Shown here: piece by piece, positions 26,634 to 35,488 of the stretch
Layout: each line of letters begins with the position of its first letter
How positions within the stretch are numbered: position 1 is the first letter of the stretch
NCBI RefSeq assembly: GCF_001278055.1
Contig: NZ_CP010802.1
Location: forward strand, 3,658,001-3,722,000
DNA: 64,000 nt
Direction of reading: 5' to 3'
DNA from: Desulfuromonas soudanensis
Lineage (GTDB): Bacteria > Desulfobacterota > Desulfuromonadia > Desulfuromonadales > WTL
Program-made: the position numbers and the translations under genes
Notes under the pieces: model-generated
What the model was told of the DNA's origin: nothing
Seen by the model: only the letters and a program-made list of their open reading frames with translations
The model's database searches: none

Positions 26634-27752
26634 TTTTTTTCCTATGCACCAATTTGTCCCGATGCTTAACTGGGTTATACGACGGACTAGATATTAAAAT
26701 AATAAGTCGGCCGTCTTATTGATTTAAAAATCTAATGCCACTTAAAAGTTCCTTGCACCAATCGTTTTGCCCTTTTGCCTCACATGGTAAATTTTTAAAT
26801 AGTTCGAACAAAATAATTTAAATTTTTAGATCGAGAGCCAGGGGTTGGCCACATGAATCATACGCTGCCCCCACCTAAAGTTCCACATGAAAGGCGTACA
26901 ATTCGGAAGGGGTCATTAGGAACGCTTTCCTGAAAACTATCCAATAATATAGTCCCACATACCCTAGGTCAACATTTAACTACCGCTTCAATTGAGCAAT
27001 GGGGATATAAGCGATACTGTAAGCTGTCCTTTATTTCTTCCAAAACCGGCTAATTCCCTACCTATTTTTTATTGACATTTTGAAATCGACACCTATTTAC
27101 TGCTGCTATTCAAATGTCGATATCTGACAGTGCAGAACCTTTCCTGCGAGCCCCCCCCTGCCCTCCTGAGCGCATCCGACTACATCATTTAGACATTTTC
27201 TTGTGTGAACGCATTTTGATGCACGGGAGAATGATTTTGAGAAATTCCCTTAATAGCAGCCCACACATGATGCGGAAAAATGGCCTTAGTTACTGATGGC
27301 CAATCTCTCATTTTCAGTCCCTGTTAGCAAAAGCAATTTGCCTCACAACTATTACTAACACTTGACAAATAAACCCCAAGATCAGACCGTCCTATTAATG
27401 GGGGGATCTAAGGTTCACCCATTTAGGGCTCGGTCACACTCCCCCCGTGATCGGACCCTTTTTATTTTGCTTACTGAAGACTCAACGAAATAACCTTATA
27501 TCCCGAGATAGTTATTAACTCGGCTCGCAAAACCATGGAGATTCCGGCTGAAATTATCTGTCAAATCTCTGTTAATTGAACTTAGCTGTGGCAATGGTAT
27601 AGTTATGATTGTCTCATAACTAAATTTGCTATAACACCAATTGTAAATATTATCCAGAATATATCTTCCATATAGTAGCTCCTTATTGTAGTAATTATTG
27701 TTAAGTCTTAAACTGTTTGGCAACTCTCAATTTTTACAATATAATCTATCCC
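26634..27752. other. 1.1-kb island stretch without a credible gene
   Basis: AT-rich sequence upstream of the RM gene. It contains one copy of the dispersed repeat (about 27168-27212) and scattered short frames, none with a good start and recognisable product. A minus-strand frame of 75 codons at 27496-27723 just after the serine recombinase is the best candidate but starts at TTG without a ribosome site. The RM promoter is expected near 26.65-26.8 kb. Confidence 0.4.
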
Positions 27753-28322
27753 TTATTTCTTCAGGAGTTTGTAGATTGATTCCCTACTTATTTTCATATC
27801 CTTAGCTATTTTTGTTTTCATCTCCCCAGCCGACACTCGTCTATTAATCTCTGCGATCTGATCATCCGTTATGGATCTTTTGCGACCCACGCCCTTATAC
27901 AAGCCTGCAGCCTTTCGTATAGCGATTCCTTCCATTTGCCTCGATTTAATCAATGACCTTTCAAACTCTGCAAACGACCCCATAAGGTTCAGCATTAGTT
28001 GAGAGTAATGATCAGCTTTGCCAGAAAAGGTAAGGTTCTCTTTTACGAATTTTACTTCAGTGCCTTTTTCAACCAACTCAGAGACAATCATTTTTAGATC
28101 GATTAAGTTTCTTGCCAAGCGATCCATTGAATGGACCACAACGGTGTCTCCTTTGTATGCGGTCTTAAGGAGTGCCATAAGCTCAGGTCGTTTCGTGTCC
28201 TTTCCACTGACCTTCTCCTCAAACACAACATCAAGCCTCATTCCTTCAAGCTGTCTCGCCGTATTCTGTTCAAACGATGAAACTCGCTTGTAGCCTATAG
28301 TCCTACCTCTCAGATCAACCAT
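27753..28322 (-). CDS. Serine recombinase (resolvase/invertase family)
   Basis: A 189-residue small serine recombinase. The nucleophile serine is in IGYKRVSSFEQNTARQ near residue 15, followed by the conserved VVVHSMDRLARNLIDL arginines and the E-helix around FAEFERSLIKSRQMEGIA. A C-terminal helix-turn-helix (MKTKIAKDMKISRESIYKLL) binds the site. The length is typical of Gin/Hin and Tn3 resolvases. GGAGG stands eight bases before the ATG. It sits close to the tRNA end of the island, away from the tyrosine integrase. Its target (inversion, resolution or dimer handling) is not visible. Confidence 0.92.
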   Translation of the reverse strand: MVDLRGRTIGYKRVSSFEQNTARQLEGMRLDVVFEEKVSGKDTKRPELMALLKTAYKGDTVVVHSMDRLARNLIDLKMIVSELVEKGTEVKFVKENLTFSGKADHYSQLMLNLMGSFAEFERSLIKSRQMEGIAIRKAAGLYKGVGRKRSITDDQIAEINRRVSAGEMKTKIAKDMKISRESIYKLLKK

Positions 28323-28751
28323 AATTTGCCTCCACTCTTAAGGTGTGTATAAACACTCTAAGACCGATATGGCAATTTGTCAATAAATGTTTAAATAAGC
28401 CCTTAATACACACAAAATCTGTCAGGCTAAAGTGTGCACTATCAGTATACCGTTAGCTGACACGGGAGGATTTCGCAAGACGACGGATTTGCACCGTCAA
28501 GGTCGGCGGGGAATTGAGCGCGTGGGAGTGAGGGGAATTAATGTGGGCGGCAAGCCCCCCCCTCGATTTACCTTAAACAAGATTAATAGTGCGAGAAGAG
28601 CATGTATTGACCGCAATTTTTCCCAAAAAAAATGAGCGTTGCAGACTGATATCACCCTGCAAGCACTAAGAATAGGTACAACTAGGGTACAACTATTTGA
28701 AGATTCAAAACAAAAAGGACCTACGAAATTAACCGTAAGTCCTTGTTTTTA
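28323..28751. other. Right end of the island: non-coding with possible integrase arm sites
   Basis: 429 bases holding the recombinase promoter and a paired TACAACT repeat at 28677-28683 and 28688-28694, with the same 11-bp spacing as the left-end pair. A plus-strand frame of 67 codons at 28432 has no recognisable features and is not called. Confidence 0.45.
28715..28744 (-). terminator. Island-supplied terminator for tRNA-Ala
   Basis: On the minus strand a stem AAGGAC-TTACG ... CGTAGG-TCCTT followed by TTTGTTTT stands about 10 bases after the tRNA CCA. It replaces the terminator that was displaced to 16427-16465 on the far side of the island. Confidence 0.7.
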
Positions 28752-28802
28752 TTGGTGGAGCTGAGGAGGATCGAACTCCTGACCTACGCATTGCGAACGC
28801 GT
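28752..28802. repeat. Right attachment repeat within tRNA-Ala (attR-like)
   Basis: 51 bp identical to 16464-16514, covering the tRNA from the anticodon stem to the CCA end plus one flanking base. The identity stops exactly inside the anticodon stem, a usual crossover region for tyrosine integrases. Confidence 0.93.
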
Positions 28803-28828
28803 CGCTCTCCCAGCTGAGCTACAGCCCC
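28753..28828 (-). tRNA. tRNA-Ala (anticodon CGC)
   Basis: A complete 76-nt cloverleaf including encoded CCA. The acceptor stem GGGGCTG pairs with CAGCTCC, containing the G3-U70 pair that identifies alanine tRNAs. D-stem GCTC/GAGC; anticodon loop TTCGCAA with anticodon CGC; T-loop TTCGATC on stem AGGAG/CTCCT. The 3' 51 bases are supplied by the integrated island. Confidence 0.95.
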
Positions 28829-28865
28829 GAAATCGCCCCAACTCTAAACAACAGGCGAGGATTTG

Positions 28866-30710
28866 TCAACGGAAAGAAGGGTGCTTCCGGAAGGCGGGGA
28901 GATGCACGATGAAGACCGCCCCGTGTTCCCGGTTGAGAACCTCGATTTCCCCCTGATGCTGTTCGATGATGCGGTGGGAAATGGAGAGGCCGAGCCCCGT
29001 CCCTTCCTCCTTGGTGGTGAAAAAGGGGTTGAAAATATTGCGCAGCACCTGCGGGGGGATCCCGCCGCCGGTGTCCTCGATCTCGATGGCGGCCGCGGCG
29101 TCTCCCCGCAGGGAGGCCCGATAGGCCCGCACCGTCAGGGTGCCCCCCTCCTTCATCGCCTGCAGGGCGTTGGCGATGAAGTTGATCATCACCTGCCGCA
29201 GTTTCTGCTCGTCCCCCTGAACGGTGGGGAGATTCTCGGCGATTTCCACCACCAGCCGCACCGAGGTGTGCAGAAGGGCGTCCGTGACCAGCGCCAGCGC
29301 CTCCTCGATGACCTCGTCGAGACGGCACTCGCCGAAACAGAGGAGCTGCTTTTTCGAAAAGCCGAGAATATTGGAGAGCATGACCTCCATGCGCTGCACT
29401 TCCCGGGCGATGATGGCCGAATATTCCTGCACCTGGCTGCCGTCGGCGGCCTGCCGAACCAGACGCTGGGCAAATCCGCCGATGGAGACCAGGGGGTTCT
29501 TGAGCTCGTGGGCGACGGAGGCGGCCATCTCCCCGAGAACCGCCATCTTCTCCCCTTGAATCAGGCGCTCCTGGGTCTCGCGCAGATCGTGATGGGCCCC
29601 TTCGAGACGCTGCACCAGCATGGAATTTTCCACGGCGCCGCCGGCGTGACTGACGAAGAGTTCGAGAAAACGCCGCCGTGCCGGGGTGATCTCCTCCGCC
29701 GACGATTGATTGTCCACCACCAGAACACCCAGAGCCCGCTCCCGTCCCAGGAGCGGGGCGCAGAGGTAGGGTCCGAGCTGCAGGGCTTCGGCGAGGGCGG
29801 CTCCGGAGCCGTCCTCCCCCAGGGGATCGGCGACAAAGACCACCTGCCCGGTCAGAGCGGCCCGGGCCAGGGCGCTGTCGTTGAGGTCGAGAGGGAGCCG
29901 CTGTTTCACCACCCTGCGGCAGAATTGGGAGCGGCGCTGGACTTCGAGGACTTCCGGAGTGATTTCCGGCCGGTCCCAGATCCGCCCGCTCCCCTGCCGC
30001 GGCAGGACCAGTTCCGCGCCCTCACGGGTCACCCCGAGCAGCCCCTGCAGCACACCGCTGCGTTCGTTGACCATGAAGAGCATGGCGCGATCGAAGCCGC
30101 CCCCGTCGGGAACGGTTGCGGCCGAGAGAATCAGGTGCATCAGTTCGTTGAGACGCAGGGTGCTGTGCATCAGGCGGGAGATGCGGTAGAGAACGGAAAT
30201 TTCGCGGAATTTGCGGTCGTTTTCGGCGGAGAGGGTCCGGAACTGGTCGAGGGCGGAGGCGCGCTCGTGTTTTTCCCGGGAATGGTGATGGAGGCGGGCC
30301 AGGGTGCCGAGAAGCTGGCAGACGGCGGCCACCAGTTCGCGGTCCTGCGTCCCCAGGGGGTTTCCTTCCGCCGAGCGCAGGGAAAGAACGCCATAGTTGT
30401 GGCCGGGGTCGAAGACGGGGTACCAGGCGTTGAGGCCGCGGATGACCGGGTGCCGCAGACGCAACGCCTCGGCCTCGGTGCTGCGTCCGGGGCGGCGGGC
30501 ACAGGGTGAAAAGATCTGGGGGCCCGTGGCGGTGGCGACCTGGTCGAATTCGTCCTCCCCGGGGCCGAGAAGCCACAGGGCCGTTTCCTCGAGCTTGAGG
30601 GAGGACGCCAGCAGGGCGAGGGAGTCGCGGATGGAGCGGGGGTAATCCGTCAGGCCGCAATTGGCCAGACGCAGGAACTGCTGCAGCAACCCCCAACGAT
30701 CCTCTTCCAT
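28866..30710 (-). CDS. GAF-domain sensor histidine kinase
   Basis: A 614-residue cytoplasmic kinase without membrane segments. Two GAF-like domains are inferred at about 30-170 and 195-340, the second with [20 protein letters not shown]. The HisKA domain has the phosphoacceptor histidine in [15 protein letters not shown] (about H401), and the ATPase shows the N box [23 protein letters not shown] and [12 protein letters not shown]. No response regulator is adjacent. The start at 30710 (GAGGGGGG before the ATG) is preferred over an upstream frame that overlaps the DksA-like gene. It lies 36 bases after that gene and may be co-transcribed. Confidence 0.9.
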   Translation of the reverse strand: MEEDRWGLLQQFLRLANCGLTDYPRSIRDSLALLASSLKLEETALWLLGPGEDEFDQVATATGPQIFSPCARRPGRSTEAEALRLRHPVIRGLNAWYPVFDPGHNYGVLSLRSAEGNPLGTQDRELVAAVCQLLGTLARLHHHSREKHERASALDQFRTLSAENDRKFREISVLYRISRLMHSTLRLNELMHLILSAATVPDGGGFDRAMLFMVNERSGVLQGLLGVTREGAELVLPRQGSGRIWDRPEITPEVLEVQRRSQFCRRVVKQRLPLDLNDSALARAALTGQVVFVADPLGEDGSGAALAEALQLGPYLCAPLLGRERALGVLVVDNQSSAEEITPARRRFLELFVSHAGGAVENSMLVQRLEGAHHDLRETQERLIQGEKMAVLGEMAASVAHELKNPLVSIGGFAQRLVRQAADGSQVQEYSAIIAREVQRMEVMLSNILGFSKKQLLCFGECRLDEVIEEALALVTDALLHTSVRLVVEIAENLPTVQGDEQKLRQVMINFIANALQAMKEGGTLTVRAYRASLRGDAAAAIEIEDTGGGIPPQVLRNIFNPFFTTKEEGTGLGLSISHRIIEQHQGEIEVLNREHGAVFIVHLPAFRKHPSFR

Positions 30711-30745
30711 CCCCCCTCGCTCGGTGGCGGACCCGGCCACGCGGA

Positions 30746-31102
30746 TCAGCCGATCTTTTCCTGGCGCTCCTGTTCGGTCTTGCACTCGATGCACAGGGTG
30801 GTCACCGGGCGGGCGCGCAGGCGGGCCTCGCTGATCTCCTCCTCGCAGCTTTCGCAGATGCCGAAGGCTCCCTCGTCGATGCGCTCGATCGCCTCACGGA
30901 TCTTCATGATCAACTTGCGCTCGCGATCGCGAATCCGCAGTTCGAAGTTCCGGTCCGACTCCAGAGAAGCCCGGTCGGTGGGATCGGGAAAATTGGTCTT
31001 TTCGTCGGTCATCTCGGAAACGGTCTTTCCGGCCTCCCGCACCAGCTCATCGAGCTGCGACTGCAAAACTTTTCGGAATTCCTCTGCCTTTTCTTTTTTC
31101 AT
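30746..31102 (-). CDS. DksA/TraR-family zinc-finger transcription factor
   Basis: A 118-residue protein: an N-terminal coiled coil with acidic tip (about 1-75, including DPTDRASLESDRNFELR) and a C-terminal C4 zinc finger CESCEEEISEARLRARPV continuing to CIECK. DksA proteins bind the RNA polymerase secondary channel and work with ppGpp. Bacteria of this group often have several paralogues, so this need not be the main DksA. The ATG has a GGGAG site at the usual distance. Confidence 0.9.
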   Translation of the reverse strand: MKKEKAEEFRKVLQSQLDELVREAGKTVSEMTDEKTNFPDPTDRASLESDRNFELRIRDRERKLIMKIREAIERIDEGAFGICESCEEEISEARLRARPVTTLCIECKTEQERQEKIG

Positions 31103-31186
31103 GGCTACTCCCTCGCCTCAACAGTTGCAGAAATTAACGCAAGTTAAATGATGTCGGGTATCAAGTCAACCGAAATGGCCCCTTGC

Positions 31187-31702
31187 CTACAGTCTCCCGC
31201 CGAGTTGGATATACAGGATCAGTGCCAACAGGGCCACCCCCAGCCAGCAGGAAATCACGTCGGTGCTCTTGACCGGCGGCGCCGCCGCCATGGCCCTTGT
31301 TTCCTCGCTCACCGCCCCTTGCGGAACTCTCGCCAGCAGGGTGGCGACCAGGGCGGGAAAAGAGGCGTAGGCGTTGGAAATGATCAAAAAATCGTCGCCG
31401 GCTGAGAGGGTGAGAAAGGCCCGCTTGCGAACCTGAATCGTCTCCACCGCGGTGATCTCCGAAAAACGGAATTCCTTTTTGCGCAGCAGTTTGAAAACGG
31501 TCAAGGCCCGGTCGTCGAAGAGGACCCGGCGAAAGGCGCTTTCGAGAAAGAGGACGGCGACGGGGAGGATGATCACCCCGAGGATGATGATCTTCCCCTT
31601 CGGTTCCCCGTTGACCACGCAGAGGACGAGGAGAGCGAGGCACTGCAGGAGGAGGAGTCCGAGAGGGATGAGAAAAGCCTTGCGGATGGCAAATGTTTTC
31701 AT
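31187..31702 (-). CDS. Hypothetical membrane protein with PH-like core
   Basis: A 171-residue protein: two N-terminal hydrophobic helices (about 10-28 and 37-54), a beta-rich soluble part (RRVLFDDRALTVFKLLRKKE, FRFSEITAVETIQV) like the bacterial PH-domain membrane proteins of the YdbT/YcxB kind, and one more helix near the C-terminus. The function is unknown. AGGACTGAC precedes the chosen ATG; another ATG five codons upstream is possible. Confidence 0.6.
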   Translation of the reverse strand: MKTFAIRKAFLIPLGLLLLQCLALLVLCVVNGEPKGKIIILGVIILPVAVLFLESAFRRVLFDDRALTVFKLLRKKEFRFSEITAVETIQVRKRAFLTLSAGDDFLIISNAYASFPALVATLLARVPQGAVSEETRAMAAAPPVKSTDVISCWLGVALLALILYIQLGGRL

Positions 31703-31807
31703 GTCAGTCCTGCTCATCGTACGTTTGAGCCTGCCGGGTGAACCGGCAGGTAGTTTAACAGAACCCCCTCCCCATGCAACCGGGGGGATCATTTGGGGCC
31801 GAGTCGG

Positions 31808-32290
31808 CTACTCGTCCCGCCGGTAGGGGCCGCTCTTCCCCCCCTGTTTCTCCATGAGGCGGATCTGTCCAAGGACCATCCCCTTGTCGACGGCCTTGCA
31901 CATGTCGTAAATGGTCAGGGCGGCCACCGAAATGGCGGTGAGCGCTTCCATCTCCACCCCTGTCTGTCCGCCGACCTTGACGGTGGCCTCGATCTCCACC
32001 CGCCCCTCCCCGGGGAAGGGAAAGAACTCCACGGCCACGGACGTCAGGAGCAGGGGGTGGCAGAGGGGGATCAGTTCGGAGGTTTTCTTGGCCGCCATGA
32101 TTCCGGCGATGCGGGCGATGCCGAAGACATCCCCCTTCTCGACGCCGCGATCGAGGATCCGCGCCAGGGTCCCCTCCTGCATGCGGACCTCGCCGCGGGC
32201 GACGGCGACGCGGCGCGTCGGCGCCTTTTGGCCGACCTCGACCATGATCGCCTTGCCGTCCTCGTCAAAATGGGTCAGTCGTTCGGACAT
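31808..32290 (-). CDS. moaC: Cyclic pyranopterin monophosphate synthase MoaC
   Basis: A 160-residue enzyme of molybdenum cofactor synthesis that forms cyclic pyranopterin phosphate from the MoaA product. Conserved blocks are all present: [40 protein letters not shown] and [13 protein letters not shown], with catalytic lysine in the GG(K)SG tail. The cofactor is needed for the ArrA-type enzyme in this window. TAGGAG precedes the ATG. moaA lies about 9 kb away, so the pathway genes are scattered. Confidence 0.96.
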   Translation of the reverse strand: MSERLTHFDEDGKAIMVEVGQKAPTRRVAVARGEVRMQEGTLARILDRGVEKGDVFGIARIAGIMAAKKTSELIPLCHPLLLTSVAVEFFPFPGEGRVEIEATVKVGGQTGVEMEALTAISVAALTIYDMCKAVDKGMVLGQIRLMEKQGGKSGPYRRDE

Positions 32291-32331
32291 ATGGATTTAC
32301 TCCTATAAACAGATTAGGTGCCGATCTCCAC

Positions 32332-32461
32332 CCAAGAAAAGATTTCAACGCTGAGACGCTGAGAGGCAGAGACGGAGGGAAGAAGAATAACAATCGGAGG
32401 AGAGGTCAGAATTGGGCCCTTCTCCGGCGCTCCTTTCTCCGCGCCTCTCCGTTGAAATACC
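32332..32461. repeat. Intergenic inverted repeat (GCTGAGA type)
   Basis: The left arm GATTTCAACGCTGAGACGC and the right arm CTCCGCGCCTCTCCGTTGAAAT are imperfect complements, separated by about 70 bases. It lies between moaC and radA and would form a long stem in RNA. Confidence 0.65.
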
Positions 32462-32467
32462 TTATTC

Positions 32468-33826
32468 TCAATCAAACAGGCCGTTCAGGGCCTCCTCGGC
32501 GCTGCGCACGCCGATCAGGGCCATCCCCCTGGGGGCGTCGATATTTTTCAGGTTCCCCGCCGGCAGCAGGCAACGGTCGAAGCCGAGACGGGCCGCCTCC
32601 GAGATGCGCAGTTCGGGCCGGGAGACGGCCCGCACCTCGCCGGTCAGACCGACCTCGCCGAAGAGGATGGTGCGCGGCGGAATCGCCCTGTTGAGATGGC
32701 TCGAAGCCAGGGCCGCCATCACCCCGAGATCCACCGCCGGTTCGTCGAGACGCACGCCGCCGGCGACGTTGAGAAAGATGTCCTGGGCCAGCAGGGAGAG
32801 GCCGACCTTTTTTTCCAGCACCGCCACCAGCAGGGAGACCCGGTTGTGGTCGATCCCCATGGTGGTGCGCCGCGGCGTGCCGTAGGCCGAACCGGAGACG
32901 AGGGCCTGCAGCTCCACCAGAATCGGTCGGCTCCCTTCGAGGGACGGGACGACGGCGCTGCCGGCGGCCCCCTCGGGGCGCTCGGCGAGAAAGAGCTCGG
33001 AAGGGTTGGAGACCTCGGCGAGTCCCGACTCCTTCATCTCGAAGACGCCGATCTCATTGGTGGAGCCGAAGCGGTTCTTCACTGCCCGCAGGATGCGGTA
33101 GGGGTGGCCGGCATCCCCTTCGAAATAGAGAACGGTGTCGACCATGTGTTCGAGCATCCGCGGCCCGGCGATGGACCCGTCCTTGGTGACGTGGCCGACG
33201 AGAAAGGTGGGGATGCCGTCGACCTTGGCGACCCGCATCAGCCGGCTGGCGCACTCGCGCACCTGGCTGACGCTTCCGGGGGCCGACTCGAGAGCGTTGG
33301 TGAAGATCGTCTGAATGGAGTCGATGACGAGAAAGGAGGGGCGCAGCTCCTTCACCCGCTCGAGAATCGCCTCGAGGGAGGTCTCGGCCAGAAGAAAGAG
33401 ATCCTCCGCGGCGACGCCGAGGCGCTGGCCGCGCAGCTTGACCTGGCGGGTCGACTCCTCGGCGGTGACATAGAGGGCCGGACCGACGCCGGCCAGCCGG
33501 GCGATGCTCTGCAGCAGCAACGTCGACTTGCCGATGCCGGGATCGCCGCCGATCAGTGTCAGCGAGCCGGGGACCACCCCGCCGCCGAGGACCCGGTCGA
33601 ATTCGCGGATGCCGCAGCGGATGCGGTCCTCCTCGGTGATCGTCACTTCCGAGAGGCGGCAGGGGACGGCAGCCGCAGCCAGGGCCGCGGCGCGCCCCTT
33701 CCCCTTGACCACGGCAACCGTCTCCTCGGTCAGGGTGTTCCACTGATTGCAGTCGGGGCATTTCCCCATCCACTTGGGGCTCTGGTGGCCGCACTGCTGG
33801 CAGGTATAGACGGTTTTCTGGCGCAC
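32468..33826 (-). CDS. radA: DNA repair protein RadA
   Basis: A 452-residue RecA-like helicase that helps branch migration in recombination repair. An N-terminal C4 zinc finger CQQCGHQSPKWMGKCPDC lies at residues 9-26, then Walker A GGDPGIGKSTLL, the RadA-specific KNRFGSTNEIG motif, and a C-terminal Lon-protease-like domain (about 290-452, with GVRLDEPAVDLGVMAALASS). The length is normal. The start is GTG after a GGGGG site. Confidence 0.96.
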   Translation of the reverse strand: MRQKTVYTCQQCGHQSPKWMGKCPDCNQWNTLTEETVAVVKGKGRAAALAAAAVPCRLSEVTITEEDRIRCGIREFDRVLGGGVVPGSLTLIGGDPGIGKSTLLLQSIARLAGVGPALYVTAEESTRQVKLRGQRLGVAAEDLFLLAETSLEAILERVKELRPSFLVIDSIQTIFTNALESAPGSVSQVRECASRLMRVAKVDGIPTFLVGHVTKDGSIAGPRMLEHMVDTVLYFEGDAGHPYRILRAVKNRFGSTNEIGVFEMKESGLAEVSNPSELFLAERPEGAAGSAVVPSLEGSRPILVELQALVSGSAYGTPRRTTMGIDHNRVSLLVAVLEKKVGLSLLAQDIFLNVAGGVRLDEPAVDLGVMAALASSHLNRAIPPRTILFGEVGLTGEVRAVSRPELRISEAARLGFDRCLLPAGNLKNIDAPRGMALIGVRSAEEALNGLFD

Positions 33827-33991
33827 GGTGAACCCCCGAAAAATGAAGGGCTTATTCTAAGCCCTCCGCCGGGGGGTGTCAACGTCGATCGCCCCGCCGC
33901 ACCCCTTCCCGGCGGGGAGGAAGGGATTGCAGCCTTGCAACGCGGAACCAGACCCGGTATCATGGGAAAGCTGACCGAAGGAGTATGGATT

Positions 33992-35260
33992 TTGACGACC
34001 ATCAATCTCAGATACGGGAACACCTCCTTTCCCTGCCGTTGGCCCGGCGCCCGGGTTCTTTCCGTCGTCCCCCCCTCCCCGGCGCTGGCAAGAGAGGCCC
34101 TGATCCATGCCGCGCTCGATGCCCCCTGGGGATCGCCCCCTCTGGAAGAGATCGTGCGCCCCGGGGAAACGGTGACGATCGTCACCTCGGACATCACCCG
34201 CTACACGGGGAGCGAGCACTACCTGCCGATCCTGGTGGAGCGCCTTGAGGGGTGCGGGGTGGACGAAGGCGACATCACAATCCTCATCGCTCTCGGCATC
34301 CACCGCAAGCAGAGCCAGAGCGAGCACCGCAAGATCCTCGGCCCTCTCTACGGCCGCATCCGCGTCTGCGACCACGAATGCGACAATCCGGCGCGACTGG
34401 TGACCATCGGACGGACGACCGGGGGGATCCCCGTCACCGTCAACCGCCTGGTCGCCGAAGCGGACCGGGTGATCGTCACCGGGACCGCAGGCTTTCATTA
34501 CTTCGCCGGGTTCGGCGGCGGCCGCAAGGGACTCGTTCCCGGAGTGGCGTCGCGGGAAACCTGCATGGCCACCCACTTCTCCGTTTTCCTTCCGGCATCC
34601 GTCGGCGGGCGGCACCCCCGGGCGACCACGGGCGTCCTGGCGGGAAACCCCGTCCACGAAGGGCTCCTCGAAGCGGCGCGGATGATCGCCCCCGATTTTC
34701 TTCTCAACACCGTCCTCACCCCGGAGAAGGAGATCCTCCAAGTCTTCTGCGGCGACCTCGAATCGGCTCATCTGGCCGCCTGCGCCAAGGTCCGCGACCT
34801 CTATGCCGTCCCCCTCGACGCGGCGGCCGATCTGGCCATCGTCTCCTGCGGAGGAGATCCCAAGGACATCAATTTCATCCAGGCGCACAAGGCCCTCGAC
34901 TACGGAGTGCGGGCGCTGCGCCCCGGCGGCACCCTCGTTCTCCTGGCCGCCTGCCCCGACGGCTTCGGCAATCCGACTTTTTTCGACTGGTTCCGTCATC
35001 AGGATCTCCCCTCCTTCGAAGCCGCCCTGCGCCAGGGGTACGAGATCAACGGCCAGACCGCCTACGCGACGCTGGCCAAGGCCCGGGCCTTCCGCGTCAT
35101 CCTGGTCAGCGAACTCGGGGAGGTGGAGACCGGCGCCATGGGGATGGAAAAGGCTGCCGACCTCGATGAGGCCCTGGCTCTGGCCCGGGAGGGACGGCCG
35201 CAAACCTGCGTGATCATCCCCGACGGCGGGACTGTGGTGCCGATGATCATCGCGCCCTGA
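33992..35260 (+). CDS. larA: LarA-type nickel-dependent lactate racemase family protein
   Basis: A 422-residue DUF2088/LarA protein, which interconverts L- and D-lactate or a related 2-hydroxyacid using a nickel-pincer cofactor. Family marks: VTIVTSDITRYT, the histidine pair region GIHRKQSQSEH, and GFHYFAGFGGGRKGLVPGVA. The start chosen is TTG at 33992, eight bases after AAGGAG; an upstream ATG at 33962 gives ten more residues. No larB/larC/larE genes are seen nearby. Divergent from radA. The D-lactate/glycolate oxidase genes downstream suggest a lactate-use role; the exact substrate could differ. Confidence 0.82.
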   Translation: MTTINLRYGNTSFPCRWPGARVLSVVPPSPALAREALIHAALDAPWGSPPLEEIVRPGETVTIVTSDITRYTGSEHYLPILVERLEGCGVDEGDITILIALGIHRKQSQSEHRKILGPLYGRIRVCDHECDNPARLVTIGRTTGGIPVTVNRLVAEADRVIVTGTAGFHYFAGFGGGRKGLVPGVASRETCMATHFSVFLPASVGGRHPRATTGVLAGNPVHEGLLEAARMIAPDFLLNTVLTPEKEILQVFCGDLESAHLAACAKVRDLYAVPLDAAADLAIVSCGGDPKDINFIQAHKALDYGVRALRPGGTLVLLAACPDGFGNPTFFDWFRHQDLPSFEAALRQGYEINGQTAYATLAKARAFRVILVSELGEVETGAMGMEKAADLDEALALAREGRPQTCVIIPDGGTVVPMIIAP

Positions 35261-35278
35261 AAACTTTGCAAAAACCAA

Positions 35279-35356
35279 ATATTGCCGCCAAGACACCAAG
35301 TTGAAAACCTGAATCCAGGTCTGTTTTTTTTCGTGCCTTGGTGCCTTGGTGGCCAT
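35279..35356. repeat. Intergenic inverted repeat (GCCAAG/CCTTGG type)
   Basis: The left arm GCCGCCAAGACACCAAGTTG and the right arm CTTGGTGCCTTGGTGGC are imperfect complements around a spacer that itself contains T8. It lies between the LarA-like and GlcD-like genes. Confidence 0.7.
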
Positions 35357-35488
35357 CTCATGCCTTTTGGGCTACTTCGATCCGGTGAAAGGGATTATTA
35401 CCACTGGCGGCAAAAGTGTCAGTGATGGTAAAATAACCAGCTGAACCGGGAAATGACCCCCCATCGCAACAAAGGAATCGACAAGCCC

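Larger units (their letters stand above)
16464..28802. mobile_element. 12.3-kb integrative element in tRNA-Ala(CGC)
   Basis: Direct 51-bp repeats of the tRNA 3' end flank a segment that is much richer in A+T than its surroundings and contains a P4-type tyrosine integrase just inside the left end, an AlpA-like regulator, a serine recombinase near the right end, a restriction-modification locus and several unknown small genes. The intact tRNA gene is regenerated at the right border. No conjugation genes are visible, so it is an integrative island or a mobilisable/phage-satellite-like element rather than a full conjugative element. Confidence 0.9.

Noticed and set aside
27114-27296. A 60-codon plus-strand frame
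   Set aside because: Overlaps the dispersed repeat, lacks a ribosome site and has no recognisable feature.
27496-27723. A 75-codon minus-strand frame after the serine recombinase
   Set aside because: Starts at TTG without a ribosome site and shows no domain. It may be a degraded gene but cannot be supported.
28432-28635. A 67-codon plus-strand frame near the right island end
   Set aside because: No domain and no ribosome site; probably chance.
32696-33991. In-frame upstream extension of the LarA-like gene
   Set aside because: It runs antisense through radA, has no recognisable domains, and the LarA-family N-terminus with a ribosome site begins at 33992.
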